From Gigaspora margarita (lineage: Eukaryota; Glomeromycota; Glomeromycetes; Diversisporales; Gigasporaceae), in contig WTPW01001599.1 of the NCBI GenBank assembly GCA_009809945.1, forward strand, positions 5,954 to 69,953: a stretch of 64,000 bases of DNA. Reading direction: 5' to 3'. Shown here piece by piece: positions 12,470 through 23,605 of the stretch. Every line of letters starts with the position of its first letter. The first letter of the stretch is position 1. A program made the translations under genes and the position numbers. The notes under the pieces are model-generated. The model did not search any database. It was given only the letters and a program-made list of their open reading frames with translations, and was not told where the DNA came from.

Positions 12470-14031
12470 TTATTCAGACTTTTTATGAATTTGAAACACT
12501 TCATATTCATTTACAAAATAAAATTGGCCAGAACCAGGCGGACTTACATCAATTTGTTTATCACAAGCCAAAGGAGAATATTCAACATAACAACCATTAT
12601 CTTGTCCATTATAATCTACAAACATACCAAGATTATAAGAAAAAAATACACCATATCTTCCACAATTGTAAAAATAGCTTCTTCTTGATTTTTGACACGA
12701 CTTAAAATAGAATTTTGGATTGCACTATTTTTTAATGAAAAAACAAAGCTATCACTGCATCCAATCCAACCTATTTTGCTGTTATCCCATTCAAGTGGAT
12801 TATATCCACCAAAAATTCTTTCAATATCATCATCACCTTTCGCATTTATAACTGTAACAGTATTTACTTTCTTATTGCACAATTTCCAAAATGGTTTACG
12901 AGTAAATCCATCCTTGCTTCCACGAAGAAGTAATTTAAACTCATATGGATTATTTCTTATACTGTATATGGTATTATTTTTATCAATCCATGATGCAATT
13001 TCTGCTGCATGTTCCTCGTTAATAATAGTTGAGAATGGTTCGGTTGATCTAGTTGGTAATTCTGTTTTTAAAATTATACGCGGTGGTAGAATTGTTGATG
13101 TAACTTTATGCTTAGATGATAAATGACTTTTATTCAAATCTCTCCAAAGCTGTTTTTCAAGAACTTGAGAATATGGTAACACATAATTTGCGACATCTTC
13201 ACTAGACATTTGAAAATAACGAATATGAGGTAAGCAATTTTTCAGTGTATCTTTTAAAGTCATGAAATTTTCATCAGGCCACTCTTCAGGATCTGAAGTT
13301 AAATTAGGATTTTGTGCAATTCCCCATTTTACGACATAATTCCAAATTTTTATCTCTTCCATTTGCAGATCATCCAGTTTAATAAGTGAAACCAAGGCAG
13401 TTTCATTGAGAGAATTAAAATCTTCAGAGTCAAAAATAATTTTTGGATGTTTTGCCAAAATATCATTACACCATTTTTGTAGTTCTTTTAGTTTATTAAC
13501 TTGGAAGCATGTCTTATAAACATGAGTAAAATGGGTACGTAACCAATGAGCCTTAGATTCGATTAAATAAGTTTCAAGAGAATCAACTAATTCTTCAAGA
13601 AGAAACTCATCAGCAACTAAAATAAGATCAAAGATCAATTGGGTATCGAAGCTTTCCAAAAAAATAAAACCTCCATAAATATATCTGGTTATGAAAATTC
13701 AGTTATAAATATATATATATAATATATATGTAGTAATTACAGTATTAAATAAGAATTAAAAATATTATATGACTTACCTAATAATTATTTCAAATTGTTG
13801 AATAGAAATATGCGATTTTAAATCAATTTATATAATGCCATTAACATCTTTCATGATATTTTCTAACTTGTCTCGAAAATAAAAAGACCTATATTTCAAA
13901 ATGGCCGAATGAACCTTAAATTCCTTTATGTCTTTAGATTTTCCCACTTTAATAATCACATTAAAATCATCTCCTTTTTCTAAAAGTTCAATATAATTAT
14001 TTGAAAGTTTTTCAAAGTGTTTAATTTACAT
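12470..14031 (-). pseudogene. BTB-BACK-TLDc protein, disrupted
   Basis: Two exons. Exon 1 (14031-13778) is a BTB domain: FEKLSNNYIELL, DFNVIIKVG, FKVHSAILKYRS. An intron of 93 bp (13777-13685, GTAAGT...CAG) joins in frame at IIIR/YIYGG. Exon 2 gives LVADEFLLEEL, a BACK helical region (WNYVVKWGI) and a TLDc domain (FGGYNPLEW, then NLGMFVDYNG, NEYEVFQI) ending at 12470. BTB-BACK proteins are usually Cullin-3 substrate adaptors; TLDc is linked to oxidative stress and V-ATPase. Lesions: TAA as codon 2 (14026-14028), TAA at 13828-13830, and a missing base in an A-run (12670-12674) before the last 67 codons. Two stops in exon 1 make a pseudogene likely. Confidence 0.85.
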
Positions 14032-14310
14032 TTTTCTGTATAAACTCGGTAGAGATTATTGGTGCTGATATAGCACAATATTTTTGAATTTATGCATGTA
14101 TGATAGTTGTGCTACATGGTGCATAATGCTTAATATGGATTTTCTGACGTACAGTTCGTACGTACGTACATAATAACGAAACCAAAATACGTATTTGTGG
14201 TCATATATCATATGAAAGTATTGTGTAATGGTCAGTAGTCATAATTTTCCATTTCCGATAATTAGTACGATTATCAAAAAATAAAAACTACACATTTTCT
14301 TATTTACACA
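14032..14310 (+). promoter_or_regulatory. upstream region of Sel1 copy 2
   Basis: 14169-14310 matches the conserved Sel1 upstream block (TATTTGTGGTCATATATCAT, CATTTCCGATAA, CTACACATTTTC). The segment that carried the ATG and the first codons is deleted: the sequence passes from ACACA straight into ATATTAACAAGTC. Confidence 0.55.
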
Positions 14311-15420
14311 ATATTAACAAGTCAAAAATTTTAATAAATCAAAAATTATTAATGAACTATATAAATTATATGAAGAAAACACATCAAAAGGAAATTATGA
14401 TCCAGAATTTCTTACTTCAATTGAAAAATATTTGACAAATAATCAATTAAATCCAAAAGACAATTAATTTATATTTAGATAATCAAACCAATTTATTATT
14501 TCAATTATTTTAGCTCATTGTTATCGTTATGGAAAATGGGTTGGGAAAAAGATGAACCAATGGCATACTATTATTATCAAAATATCTATTGAAATGGGAA
14601 ATTCTTGTGCGATAACTGATCTTGGTAGATTATATGAAGATGGAGTCGTTGTTGAAGAAGATGAACAAAAAATNCTCTTTTATTATGATATTTATTGAAT
14701 AAATAAACTTGGTTATTGTTTTGAAGAAGGAATAGGTACTAATAGATAAGGCTTTTTTTTTTTTTATCATAAGAAATCTGCCGATAAGGGTCACCCTAAT
14801 GGAATATATTCTCTTTATGTTGTTATCAATATGGAATTGGAGTTAAAAAGAATTATAAAATGGCATTCTTTTATTATCAACAATCAGCTGATTTAGGTCA
14901 TGTTAATGAAATATATTTTCTTGGTAATTGTTATAATTATGGAATAGGTGTTGAAGTTGATGTTAATAAAGCATACTTTTATTATAAAATGGCCGCTGAT
15001 TTGGGTAACTGCAGATTATCTCATGTTGGTTATTGTTATATTATTGTAAGTTAAAATGGATAAAAATTTGGCATTCGTTTATTATCAAAAAATTGGGGTG
15101 ATCTTGATGCGATTTATGTACTCGGTACTTTTTATAAAACGGAATTGGAGTCGAAAAAAATGAATCTAAAGCTTTCATTTATTTTATTCTGGTGGATTAT
15201 ATAAAGTTGGATTTTGTTATGAAAATGGAATTGGCGTTGAAGAGGACGAATATAAAGCATTTATTCATTATAAAAAATCTGTTGATATGGATGATACTAA
15301 TGGAATTCGTAATGTTGCCTTTTGCTATCAATATGAAGTTGGTGTCAAAATAAACGAATATAAAGCATATCTTTATTTTCAAAAATTAACTGAGGGTAAA
15401 TGTTGTTATAATTATTTTTA
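14311..15420 (+). pseudogene. Sel1-repeat protein, copy 2, decayed
   Basis: It aligns along its length with copies 1 and 3 (leader, nine repeats, 3' flank) but has lost the start codon, has frame breaks in almost every repeat, deletions (for example near 14690 and 15185) and one N at 14674. The longest open piece, 14860-15054, covers about two repeats (LGNCYNYGIGVEVDVNKAYF). It is the most degraded of the three and is almost certainly non-functional, because its lesions are not limited to homopolymers. It lies head-on to bestrophin copy B. Confidence 0.88.
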
Positions 15421-16412
15421 ATTAATAAGTTTAATAGTTTTTTTTTAGTTTCAATGTTGTTAGGATATAATCATTTTAATTAATAAGTTTAATAGTTTTT
15501 TTTTAGTTTAATGTTGTTAGGACAGATAATATTTTCTGCAATTAATAAAAGTACACATTCTATAATTGCCCACGCAATATTAATTTTAGTAAAATAACTA
15601 ATATCTTTTGATTATAATTTTGTACGTTGAAATAAAATTTTTTATCGATTCTATACTATATGTTGCAATAAAAGTTCCAAATTAATTTTGGTTATAAGAG
15701 AATTCAATTGCTACTTAATAGAATATTTAGAATTACCTCGGTCAATGGCTAATTATAATTGAATAGTTTGTCAGCAATTTTTATTAAAACTCGCTTTTAA
15801 AATAAAATCCTCGGATACGGACGAAAATAAAGTTCTTGAGATTTTAAAAAACAAGTATAAGCCGGGTAGGAGCTCTTGAAAATATATACAATGCAATTGA
15901 GATTCTTTATGAAATAAAGTATTATATAACAAATAGTTCACTGCTTACAAAGTGGGACTAATTATTTACAAAAGACAATTCTGTCCGTTGTAAAAGACAA
16001 CTCTGCAACCCAATCAGCATTACAATGATTTATAGAATCTAATTCAAACTAAATCAATGCCTAATCTGTGATTATTCTCATTTTTATAAACCTATTTCTG
16101 CAGACACAAAAAATTATTGCCATGCTGCAAAGTATTCTCCATTTTCAAGTCGATTAAGAACACATAACAATTTCTTAATATAAATATATATATATATGTA
16201 TATTTGTTCAACAGTTTCATAACAAAAGAATATAAAAATTTAGGCTCCAGATCGAAAAAGGCTTCGGATTTCGAATATGGTTTCGCATAAAGTACGAAAA
16301 ATTATGATCAGAAACTGGAGGCAAAGTTTAGTGTAATGTGAATTAATTAATGATAATGTATTTAATTTAAATAAAACCAATAGAAACATTATCAGATTTC
16401 ATACCATTCCCA
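15421..16412. other. intergenic part of unit 2
   Basis: It aligns with the equivalent parts of units 1 and 3. It contains a local duplication (TTTAATTAATAAGTTTAATAG twice at 15418-15500) and a candidate AATAAA signal near 15668. It preserves the empty site for the 1771-bp insertion of unit 1. Confidence 0.55.
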
Positions 16413-17541
16413 TCATCCATGTACTTCATTATTCACGCCTTCATCCTCAGTAGATTGAATTGTAATATTTTTATAAATGAAAATGAAACATAAATATATA
16501 ATATATATATTATATATTATATAACCTGAAATTAACAGATAATTACTCGCAAAAATAATCCAAATCGAAATGATTATAGCCATAACCAAAAGGATTTTGA
16601 ACTTCTGTAGCAATTCTTTCAACCTCAAATAAAATAAAAGATACAAAGAACACGATAATAATAGATAGCCAACCAGCAGAGGCAACCAATTGAAAAGGTA
16701 AACTTATGCAATGAACCCATAAAGTTTGGTATAAATGAATCTAACAAAATTCTTTCAAAACGTGTTATATATTCAACCAATAAATTAATAATCGTTAACA
16801 TATTAGAAGTTATTGGAGGTTCAATTCTTTTTTTTCGTAATTGAGTTTTAATATAACCAGAAATATAAAGTGAAATTTCTAAAGGAAGATTAGGTTTTAA
16901 TTCTATAATTGGTTGTTATTTTTTCTTGTTAAAACTTGAAGTATTGGGTTTCTGATTCTCTGTAATTACTTCAAGTCGATTTAGGTTTTCAAATGTGGGT
17001 AGAGATGATTTTATATTTAATTAATGTTTAACATCTTCCAAAATATTTCCTTCCTCATCACGTAAATAATGTTTTAAAGCAAATGCAAATCCTATGAGGA
17101 GTTTTATGGCAACTTTCTTTTCTATCAAGATTTCTCTTTCTTCCTTTTCATCTGTTTTTAACATCTATCCAAATAAATCGTGTCAAGTTTCTAATCGCAC
17201 AAACCATTGCTGACCAGGTTTTACGACTCTCCCAGTATCTATATATTAAAAATTATAATTAACTATGCTTATATATATATATAACTATATAACTAATATA
17301 ATAAAATTTTAATAACAATTAATTACTTATCACAAGCAGAATTTAATCTGTAAGTTAATAAAAGAGCAATTGCAAAACTAGTTACAAGGATTAATGTAAA
17401 TACTAAGTTTAATATTAGTCTTCATGTGTAATGCAGTGATAACAGTTGTAAAAGATGTGTTGGTAATATAACAAATGGGATAAAAGATCCTTTCCATCTA
17501 AAAATAGTTAACAAACTTGGTTAATAATAATCGGTACTCAT
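16413..17541 (-). pseudogene. bestrophin-like (RFP-TM) anion channel, copy B
   Basis: ATG at 17541, end near 16413 (VNNEVHG). This copy best shows the family. After an 88-bp intron (17326-17239) comes KYWESRKTWS, matching the bestrophin R-Y-W-E-G-R---W box. Then come AIRNLTRFIWIDVK, NLPLEISLYIS and an uninterrupted stretch (about 16740-16555) IHLYQTLWVHCISLPFQLV, SAGWLSIIIVFFVSFILF, VERIATEVQNPFGYG, FDLDYFCE. Hydrophobic segments fit the four-helix bestrophin fold. Lesions: TAA at codon 7, frameshifts near the first TM helix and after IDVK, and a deletion before KPPL. Probably a pseudogene, but the intact C-terminal half suggests recent loss. Confidence 0.78.
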
Positions 17542-17868
17542 TTTAATAATATTAAAAATTAGTTAACGTATGTAAATAATTAATTATCAAAAAAAAACAG
17601 GCTTGTTGTCTGACCCTTAGTGTAAGTAATACAAGGAATGAGTGTTATTATGAATTTTCACAATGCCATCTAACAGTATAGTATGATATATGAGTGATTA
17701 CCGTTGTTACGATCAGTTGGGAGAGTTGGATGAAATTGGGCGGTTTAGTTTGATCGTGATTAAGGTTAAATGGTTTAAATCATTAAACTAACACACAAAA
17801 TAATGGGTATAAGGTTCTCTTTTAATTAATATAAATCAATACGTACATATATAATAGTGAAATTAAAA
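17542..17868. other. spacer between units 2 and 3
   Basis: Contains the duplicon-edge block (17675-17833; partner 1216-1468) followed directly by the Sel1 upstream sequence (ATAAATCAATACGTACATAT). No gene. Unit boundaries are therefore tightest here. Confidence 0.6.
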
Positions 17869-17877
17869 TATTTGTGG

Positions 17878-18252
17878 AACGTCTATAGCTCTCCCACAAA
17901 ATTTTTTACCCCACGTGATTTTAACCAATCAAAATTTAAGATCAGGTGTAACTTAAAAATCGAAGCGAACTCACTTTTTTACAAAAAAACAGGGATAGCT
18001 CTAAATTTTTATTAGGAAACCATCTACTGCGTCCTAAGTAAAAAAGTTCCTCGTGAAATTTTACTAGTAGCCGCTATATTCTTCTAACCCTAACCCTAAC
18101 TATAACGCGGTTTTTTTTAGCTTTAATTTTACGCGTAAGTTTTTTAGAAAACAAAACACATTTGTTTTGACTGTCACGTTACACCTGATCCTAAATTTTG
18201 ATTGGAAGAAATCACGTGGGGGTAAAAGTTTTGTGGGAGAGCTACCACTAAT
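17878..18252. mobile_element. 375-bp TIR element in the Sel1 copy 3 promoter
   Basis: Inverted arms of about 70 bp share TAGCTCTCCCACAAAA, ACCCC-CACGTGATTT, CCAATCAAAATTTA and GATCAGGTGTAAC. The flanks are TATTTGTGG at 17869-17877 and 18253-18261, a 9-bp duplication (8 bp if one base is chance). Copies 1 and 2 have the single uninterrupted site before TCATAT. It sits 143 bp before the ATG of Sel1 copy 3 and carries a telomere-like tract. No coding capacity; a MITE of hAT or MULE type by target length. Confidence 0.82.
18084..18105. repeat. telomere-like tract inside MITE
   Basis: CTAACCCTAACCCTAAC followed by a degenerate TATAAC. It lies about 20-30 bp from the midpoint of the 17878-18252 element. 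Confidence 0.8.
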
Positions 18253-18261
18253 TATTTGTGG

Positions 18262-18395
18262 TCATATTTCATGTGACAGTATTACGTAATGGTCGATAAT
18301 CATAGTTTTCCATTTCTGATAACTGTGTTACCTAGTACGATCATCAAAGAATCAAAAAAAAACTACACATCTTTCTCATTTACAAAAAAAAAAAA
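18262..18395 (+). promoter_or_regulatory. proximal upstream region of Sel1 copy 3
   Basis: It matches the conserved block of copy 1 from TCATAT to the A-run before ATG (CATTTCTGATAACTGTGTTA, CCTAGTACGATCATCAAAG). The more distal part has been pushed 384 bp away by the MITE 17878-18252. Confidence 0.5.
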
Positions 18396-19565
18396 ATGTC
18401 AAACGATATTAACAAGTCAAAAAATTCCAAAAATCAAGAAATTATTAATGAATTATATAAAATATATGAAGAAAATACATCTAAAGGAAATTATGATCCC
18501 GAATTTCTTACTTCAATTGAACAATATTTTACAAATAATCAATTAAATCCAAAANACATAATTAATTTATGTTTAGATAATCAAACCGATTCNATTATTT
18601 CAATTATTTTAGCTNGTTGTTATCGTTATGGAAAATGGGTTGAAAAAGATGAACCAATGNCATTCTATTATTATCAAAAATCGANTGACATGGGAAATTC
18701 TTGTGCGATACCTGATCTTGGTGAATTTTATGAAGATGGAGTCGTTGTTGAAGAAGATGAACAAAAAGCTTTCATTTATTATCAAATATCTGCTAATATG
18801 AATGATATTTATGGAATAAATAAACTTGGTTATTGTTATGAAGAAGAAATAGGTATTAATAAGGATGAAGATATGTCTTTTTTTTATTATAAGAAATCTG
18901 CCGATATGGGTCACCCTAATGGAATATATTTTCTAGGATATTGTTATCAATATGGAATTGGAGTTAAAAAGAATGATAAAATAGCATTCTTTTATTATCA
19001 AAAATCGGCTGATTTAGGTCATGTTAATGGAATATATTTCCTTGGTTATTGTTATAATTATGGAATAGGTGTTGAGGCTGATGTTAATAAAGCATTATTT
19101 TATTATAAAAAGGCCGCTGATTTGGGTAATGACAATGGATTATCTCATGTTGGTTATTGCTATTTAACTGGAAATGGGATTAAAATGGATGAAAATTTGG
19201 CATTCTTTTATTATCAAAAAGCAGCCTATTGGGGAGATCTTGAAGGGATTTATTTTCTCGGTACTTTTTATGAATATGGAATTGGAGTCGAAAAAGATGA
19301 ATCTAAAGCTTTCTTTTATTATCAAAAAGCTGCTAATATGGGTGATTCTCGTGGATTAAATGAAGTTGGATTTTGTTATGAAATTGGAATTGGCGTTGAA
19401 GAGGACGAAAATAAAGCATTTATTAATTATAAAAAATCTGCCGATATGGATAATATTAATGGAATTCGTGATGTTGCCTTTTGTTATCAATATGGAGTTG
19501 GTGTCAAAATGGACTAATATAAAGCATATCTTTATTATCAAAAATTAGCTGAGAGACAATGTTGA
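18396..19565 (+). CDS. Sel1-repeat protein, copy 3 (premature stop in last repeat)
   Basis: The open frame from ATG 18396 to TAA 19515-19517 gives 373 residues. Read through that stop it would end at TGA 19563-19565, the same 389 codons as copy 1. The stop replaces GAA of copy 1 (KMDEYKAY), a G-to-T change not in a homopolymer. There is a helical leader, then nine 36-residue Sel1 repeats (for example LGYCYQYGIGVKKNDKIAFF); only the last is cut short. Seven codons contain N. It is the best preserved of the three, with no frameshift. Expected to be a soluble scaffold protein. Loss of half of the last repeat may be tolerated, so this copy could still be functional. Its promoter is interrupted by a MITE. 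Confidence 0.9.
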
Positions 19566-20527
19566 TATAATCTTTTTTACCGTTTAATGCATTTTTTTAT
19601 TAATAAGTTCAATAGTTTTTTTAGTTTCAATATTGTTAGGACAGTTAAATTTTCTGCAATTAATAAAGTACATATTCTATAATTACCACGTAATCTTAAT
19701 TTTAGTAAAATAATTAATTTCTCTTGATTATAATTTTGTACGTGGAAACCAAATTTTTTTTGTCGAATCTATACTATATGTTGCAATAAACTAATTTTGG
19801 TTATAAGAGAATTCAGTTGCTACTTAATATAAAATTTAGAATTGCCTCGGTCAATGGCTATTTATAACTGAATAGTTTGACAGCAATTTTTATTAAAACT
19901 AGTTTTTAAATAAAAATCTCAGATAGAACGAAAATAAAGTTCTTGAGATTTTAAAAAACAAGTATAAGCCAGGTAGGAACTTTTTAAATTACATACAATG
20001 CAGTTGAGATTCTTCATGAAAATAAAATTATTATATAATAAATAGTTCACTGCTCACAAAGTAGGACTAATTATTAACAAATGCCAATTCTGTCCGTAGT
20101 AAAAGACAACTCTCAAAATTCTGCAATATGGTCAGAATTAAATAAAGCTAATCAGCATTACAATGATATACAGAATCTAATTCAAACTAAATTAATGCCT
20201 AGTTTGTGATTATTCTAATTATTATAAACCTATTTCTGCAAATGCAAACATTTATTGTCACTGCAAAGTATTCTCCATTTTCAAGTCTATTAAGAACACA
20301 TAAAATTTTCTTAATATACATATATATATATTTACTCAATAGCTTCATAACAAAAGAATATAAAAAAAATTAGGATTCGGATAGAAAAAGGTTTAGATTT
20401 TGAATTACACATAATGTTTCAAAAACTATGATCAGAAACTGAAGACCAAAACCTAATGTAATGTGAATTCATTAATTTAACTTTATTAAAATCAACAGAA
20501 ACATTATCAGATTTTATACCATTCCCA
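19566..20527. other. intergenic part of unit 3
   Basis: It aligns with the same parts of units 1 and 2. It keeps the empty site (TCCGTAGTAAAAG near 20092) of the 1771-bp insertion. Candidate AATAAA near 19785. No gene. Confidence 0.55.
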
Positions 20528-20723
20528 TTATTTATTCGCGGTTTCATCTTCCATAGATTAAATCGTAACACTTTTATTTTCCATATCAATCATCAATGAC
20601 TATCGTCTGGTGGATCATGTTTCGTGATAGCAGTGCAGTGATTTCTCGTTTGAGCGTTCTATGAACAAAAAAAAATGAGTTAGACAATAATGAAAATGAA
20701 ACATACCGATAGATAATATATAT

Positions 20724-20883
20724 GCTGTATCCCGGTGCCCAATTCAGAATCGGGCTACCCCAGATAAGAATTTTGTAGCAGAATTAGGACTTTAGGTGAC
20801 TTTAGGGTTAGGGTTAGGGCTAGTGTTAGAGGTAGGATTAGGCCAGATTCCAAATTGGGACAAATTCCAAATCCGGATACAAC
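20724..20883. mobile_element. 160-bp TIR element in bestrophin copy C
   Basis: Ends GCTGTATCC and GGATACAAC are inverted; outer flanks are ATATATAT on both sides (8 bp, but simple sequence). Copies A and B lack it. Inner words GGTGCCCAATTCAGAATCGGG and CCAAATTGGGACAAATTCCA also pair loosely. A degenerate TTAGGG tract occupies the centre. Confidence 0.7.
20792..20842. repeat. telomere-like tract inside MITE
   Basis: TTTAGGGTTAGGGTTAGGGC (20801-20820) flanked by decayed units (TTTAGGTGAC, GTTAGAGGTAGGATTAGG). Midpoint of the 160-bp element is ~20803. Confidence 0.85.
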
Positions 20884-21944
20884 ATATATATTATATAATC
20901 TAAAATTAACAGATAACAGATATAATTACTCACAAAAATAATCCAAATCGAAATGATTATAAGCATAGCCAAAGGATTTGAATTTCTGCAGCAATTCTTT
21001 CAACACCAAATAAAATAAAAAGATACAAAGAATACGGTAATAATAGTTAACCAACCAACAGAAGTAACTAACTAATTGAAAAGGTAAACTTAAACAATAA
21101 GTCCATAAAGTTTGGTACAAATGAATAGAGAAAGCATTAAGAAGCGGTGGTTTCAAAATTCTTTCAAAACGTGTTATATATTCAACCAATAAATTAATAA
21201 TCGTTAACATATTAAGTGCTATTGAAGGATCAATTCTTTTTTTTCGCAATTGAGTTGTAATATAATTGGAAATATAAAGTGTAATTTCTAAAGGAAGATT
21301 AATTTTTAAATCTATAATTGGTTGCTTTTGTTGTTAATAAAACTTGATGTATTGGATTCTAGATTCTCTGTAATTTCTTCAAATCGATTTAGGGTTTCAA
21401 ATCCGGGTAGAGATGATTTTATATTTAAATAAGATTTAACATCTACCAACATATTTCCTTCCTCTTCACGTGAGGAGTTTATGGCAGTTTTCTTTTCTAT
21501 TAAGATTTCTCTTTCTTCCTTTTCATCAATTTTATCAATATTTTTAACATCTAGTCTATCCTTGACCAAGTTTTATGACTCTCCCAGTATCTATATATTA
21601 AAACTGTAATCAGTTATACTTAAATATAAAACACATATAAATATATATATAATTAATATAATAAAATTTCAATAATAATTAATTACTTATCAAAGGATGA
21701 ATTTAATCTGTATGTTAATAAAAGAGCAATTGCAAAATTAGTTACAGGAATCAATATAAATGATTGTGGAATGATAATCTCAATATTAGTTTTATGTATA
21801 TTGCGGTGATGATAGCTGTAAAAAGGTTAGAATCAAAGTTCGTAATATAACATTTAGAATAATAAAGCCTTTCCATTTAAAAATATTTAATAAACTTCGT
21901 CTATAATGGTCGATACTCATTTTAATAATATTAATAATTATATA

Positions 21945-22330
21945 ATGAATGTTGTCATGTAGTCACTTAGACTACAGTGTATTCTTTATAAACTTCTCTC
22001 TCTTGGCATTACGGTGACTGACGTATCGTACAGGTATTACCACCTAATATGTTCACGCAGATACAGTTTATTCACAAAGAAGGTCACAAAGATATTACGA
22101 GCCGTAGTCACAAAGCTATTACTGAACGCAAGTTAGGCCCTTTCCCTTTAGGATCGATGTCTTATATATTAATTACCAATACACATTTGCGTCACTGATA
22201 ATTACAGGCGTTCTTATCGATCATGCATTATTATTTTAACTTTTAATGAATAATGATCTCTCCGATCATTACGTTCGATTAATACGTGCGAACCGATCAC
22301 TAATCACATGGGTACTCGACAGTGTGTGTA
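21945..22330. mobile_element. ~380-bp insertion upstream of bestrophin copy C
   Basis: Copies A and B pass from ATTAGTTAACGTATG directly into TAAATAAT..TATCAAAAAA. Copy C has ~380 bp in between, from about TGTTGTCATGTAG to GTACTCGACA. It is more CG-rich (TACGAGCCGTAG, CGTTCGATTAATACG). TGT...ACA ends suggest a solo LTR, but no target duplication can be shown and the ends are fuzzy. Confidence 0.45.
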
Positions 22331-23338
22331 ATTTAACTATCAAAAAACTAATTTGTTGTCCGACCGATCCGTATTAACTTTTAGTATAATACAAGGAACA
22401 GGTTATATTGAAAATTTCATGAAGTGATAAAATAAGAATTTGAATAAAAAATCGGGAACTTCACATATTACATTTTCAAATGTTTATGTGGTACTTACTT
22501 CCAGATTTGAATGCGTCAAGGGAAAACCTGTAATTCTTCATCTAAGGCCCAAAAAGCTAATTTTTCGTTTTGTATTACCGGTACATGGTTTCAAAATTCG
22601 ATTGGTGGGCGGTTATTTTATTTTATTATTTATCTTATATTTTTTTTTATTTACGAGAAAATCTAAAGCAAAACCTTAATGGATTGGTGCTGATACAGAG
22701 CACGGGGGTTCTTCCTTATGACACATCATATCGGCTAAAGTGGAATAAACTAAAATTAATGATAATAACGATTGCCGGTTATATTCTCGAAAATAACGCT
22801 GTATTTGTGACGTATAGCTTTATCTAATAGTTTTCTGCTTGTATAATGTATGATGTCAATGTGAAAATGTCAGATTTTTGGGATAGAGGATACAAGTTAC
22901 CTTTCGCAGCATTTCCTTCCATTTGTGATTCGAATTTTGTATAGGGTTGTGTTACAAAAGTTATAATTTTACAATATATGAAAATTTACGTAATTTTCAG
23001 TAATCGGATTCCATTTAAATTTCTTACAACATTATAAAGTACCAGCTTTACAAAAGTTCGGCCAGCATTATTACATCATTTGATTTATTAGATTTTCTAT
23101 TGAGAATTACAAAAATTAATTTGCCTACGTACACAAAATTATGGCAACCCTAATCTTGTATCAAATTTGCCTGAGTTTAGAGTTACTATATGCGGAAAGT
23201 AATTTAAAATGAGCTCACTTACAATTAATAGTTGAAGTGGGTAGCATGGCCTCCCGCATATGCAATCTTAGTCAAAGACCATAATGAAAATAGTAGTGGA
23301 AGAATTTGTAATCACACTAAATTTAGTATATCCATATA
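22331..23338. other. gene-free stretch
   Basis: No convincing gene. The segment around 22545-22630 (AATTTTTCGTTTTGTATTAC, GGTTTCAAAATTCG) has a diverged partner at 27355-27420. Short open frames here show no recognisable family. Confidence 0.4.
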
Positions 23339-23603
23339 CCCGTAGTGCACTGACCAAAGTACCCCCTTTTTCAATACCCCCCATTGCAAAGTACCCGGTG
23401 CAAAACACGAGACCTCTATTAATTAAATATAAGATTTTTTAAATTTTTAGACTGTTCATTGTAAGTGCAAAATATGTATATGCTTAAAATTTTTTTTTCT
23501 TGCGACACTGACCTGCTGCTGTATAATATACCCGGGTCTTTTGTAAGTTTTTTTATGGGTGGATTGCATTGTACCTCGGGTACTTTGGTCAGTGCACTAC
23601 GGG
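23339..23603. mobile_element. 265-bp MITE with 26-bp TIRs and TA target
   Basis: The left end CCCGTAGTGCACTGACCAAA (continuing GTACCC) and the right end are exact inverted repeats over about 26 bp. TA flanks both sides (23337-23338, 23604-23605). That fits a Tc1/mariner/pogo-type non-autonomous element. No coding capacity. Confidence 0.88.
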
Positions 23604-23605
23604 TA

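Larger units (their letters stand above)
20528..21920 (-). pseudogene. bestrophin-like (RFP-TM) anion channel, copy C
   Basis: ATG at 21920 (MSIDHYRRSLLNIFKWKG), stop at 20528-20530. Landmarks: NSSFDK then an intron, YWESHKTWS, a charged loop (IDKIDEKEEREILIEKK), INLPLEITLYISNYI, RKKRIDPSIALNMLTIINLL, EYITRFERILKPPL, FSIHLYQTLWTYCLSLPFQL and DLDYFCE. The central frame 21320-21050 is open. Lesions: a frameshift after the first helix, loss of the helix before the acidic loop, a frameshift after SLPFQLV, and a 160-bp MITE (20724-20883) between the DYFCE exon and the last exon, probably intronic. The family gives homo-pentameric anion channels; this copy is unlikely to make one. Confidence 0.78.

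Noticed and set aside
12692-13126. 144-codon plus-strand frame
   Set aside because: Antisense shadow of the TLDc/BACK region of the minus-strand pseudogene.
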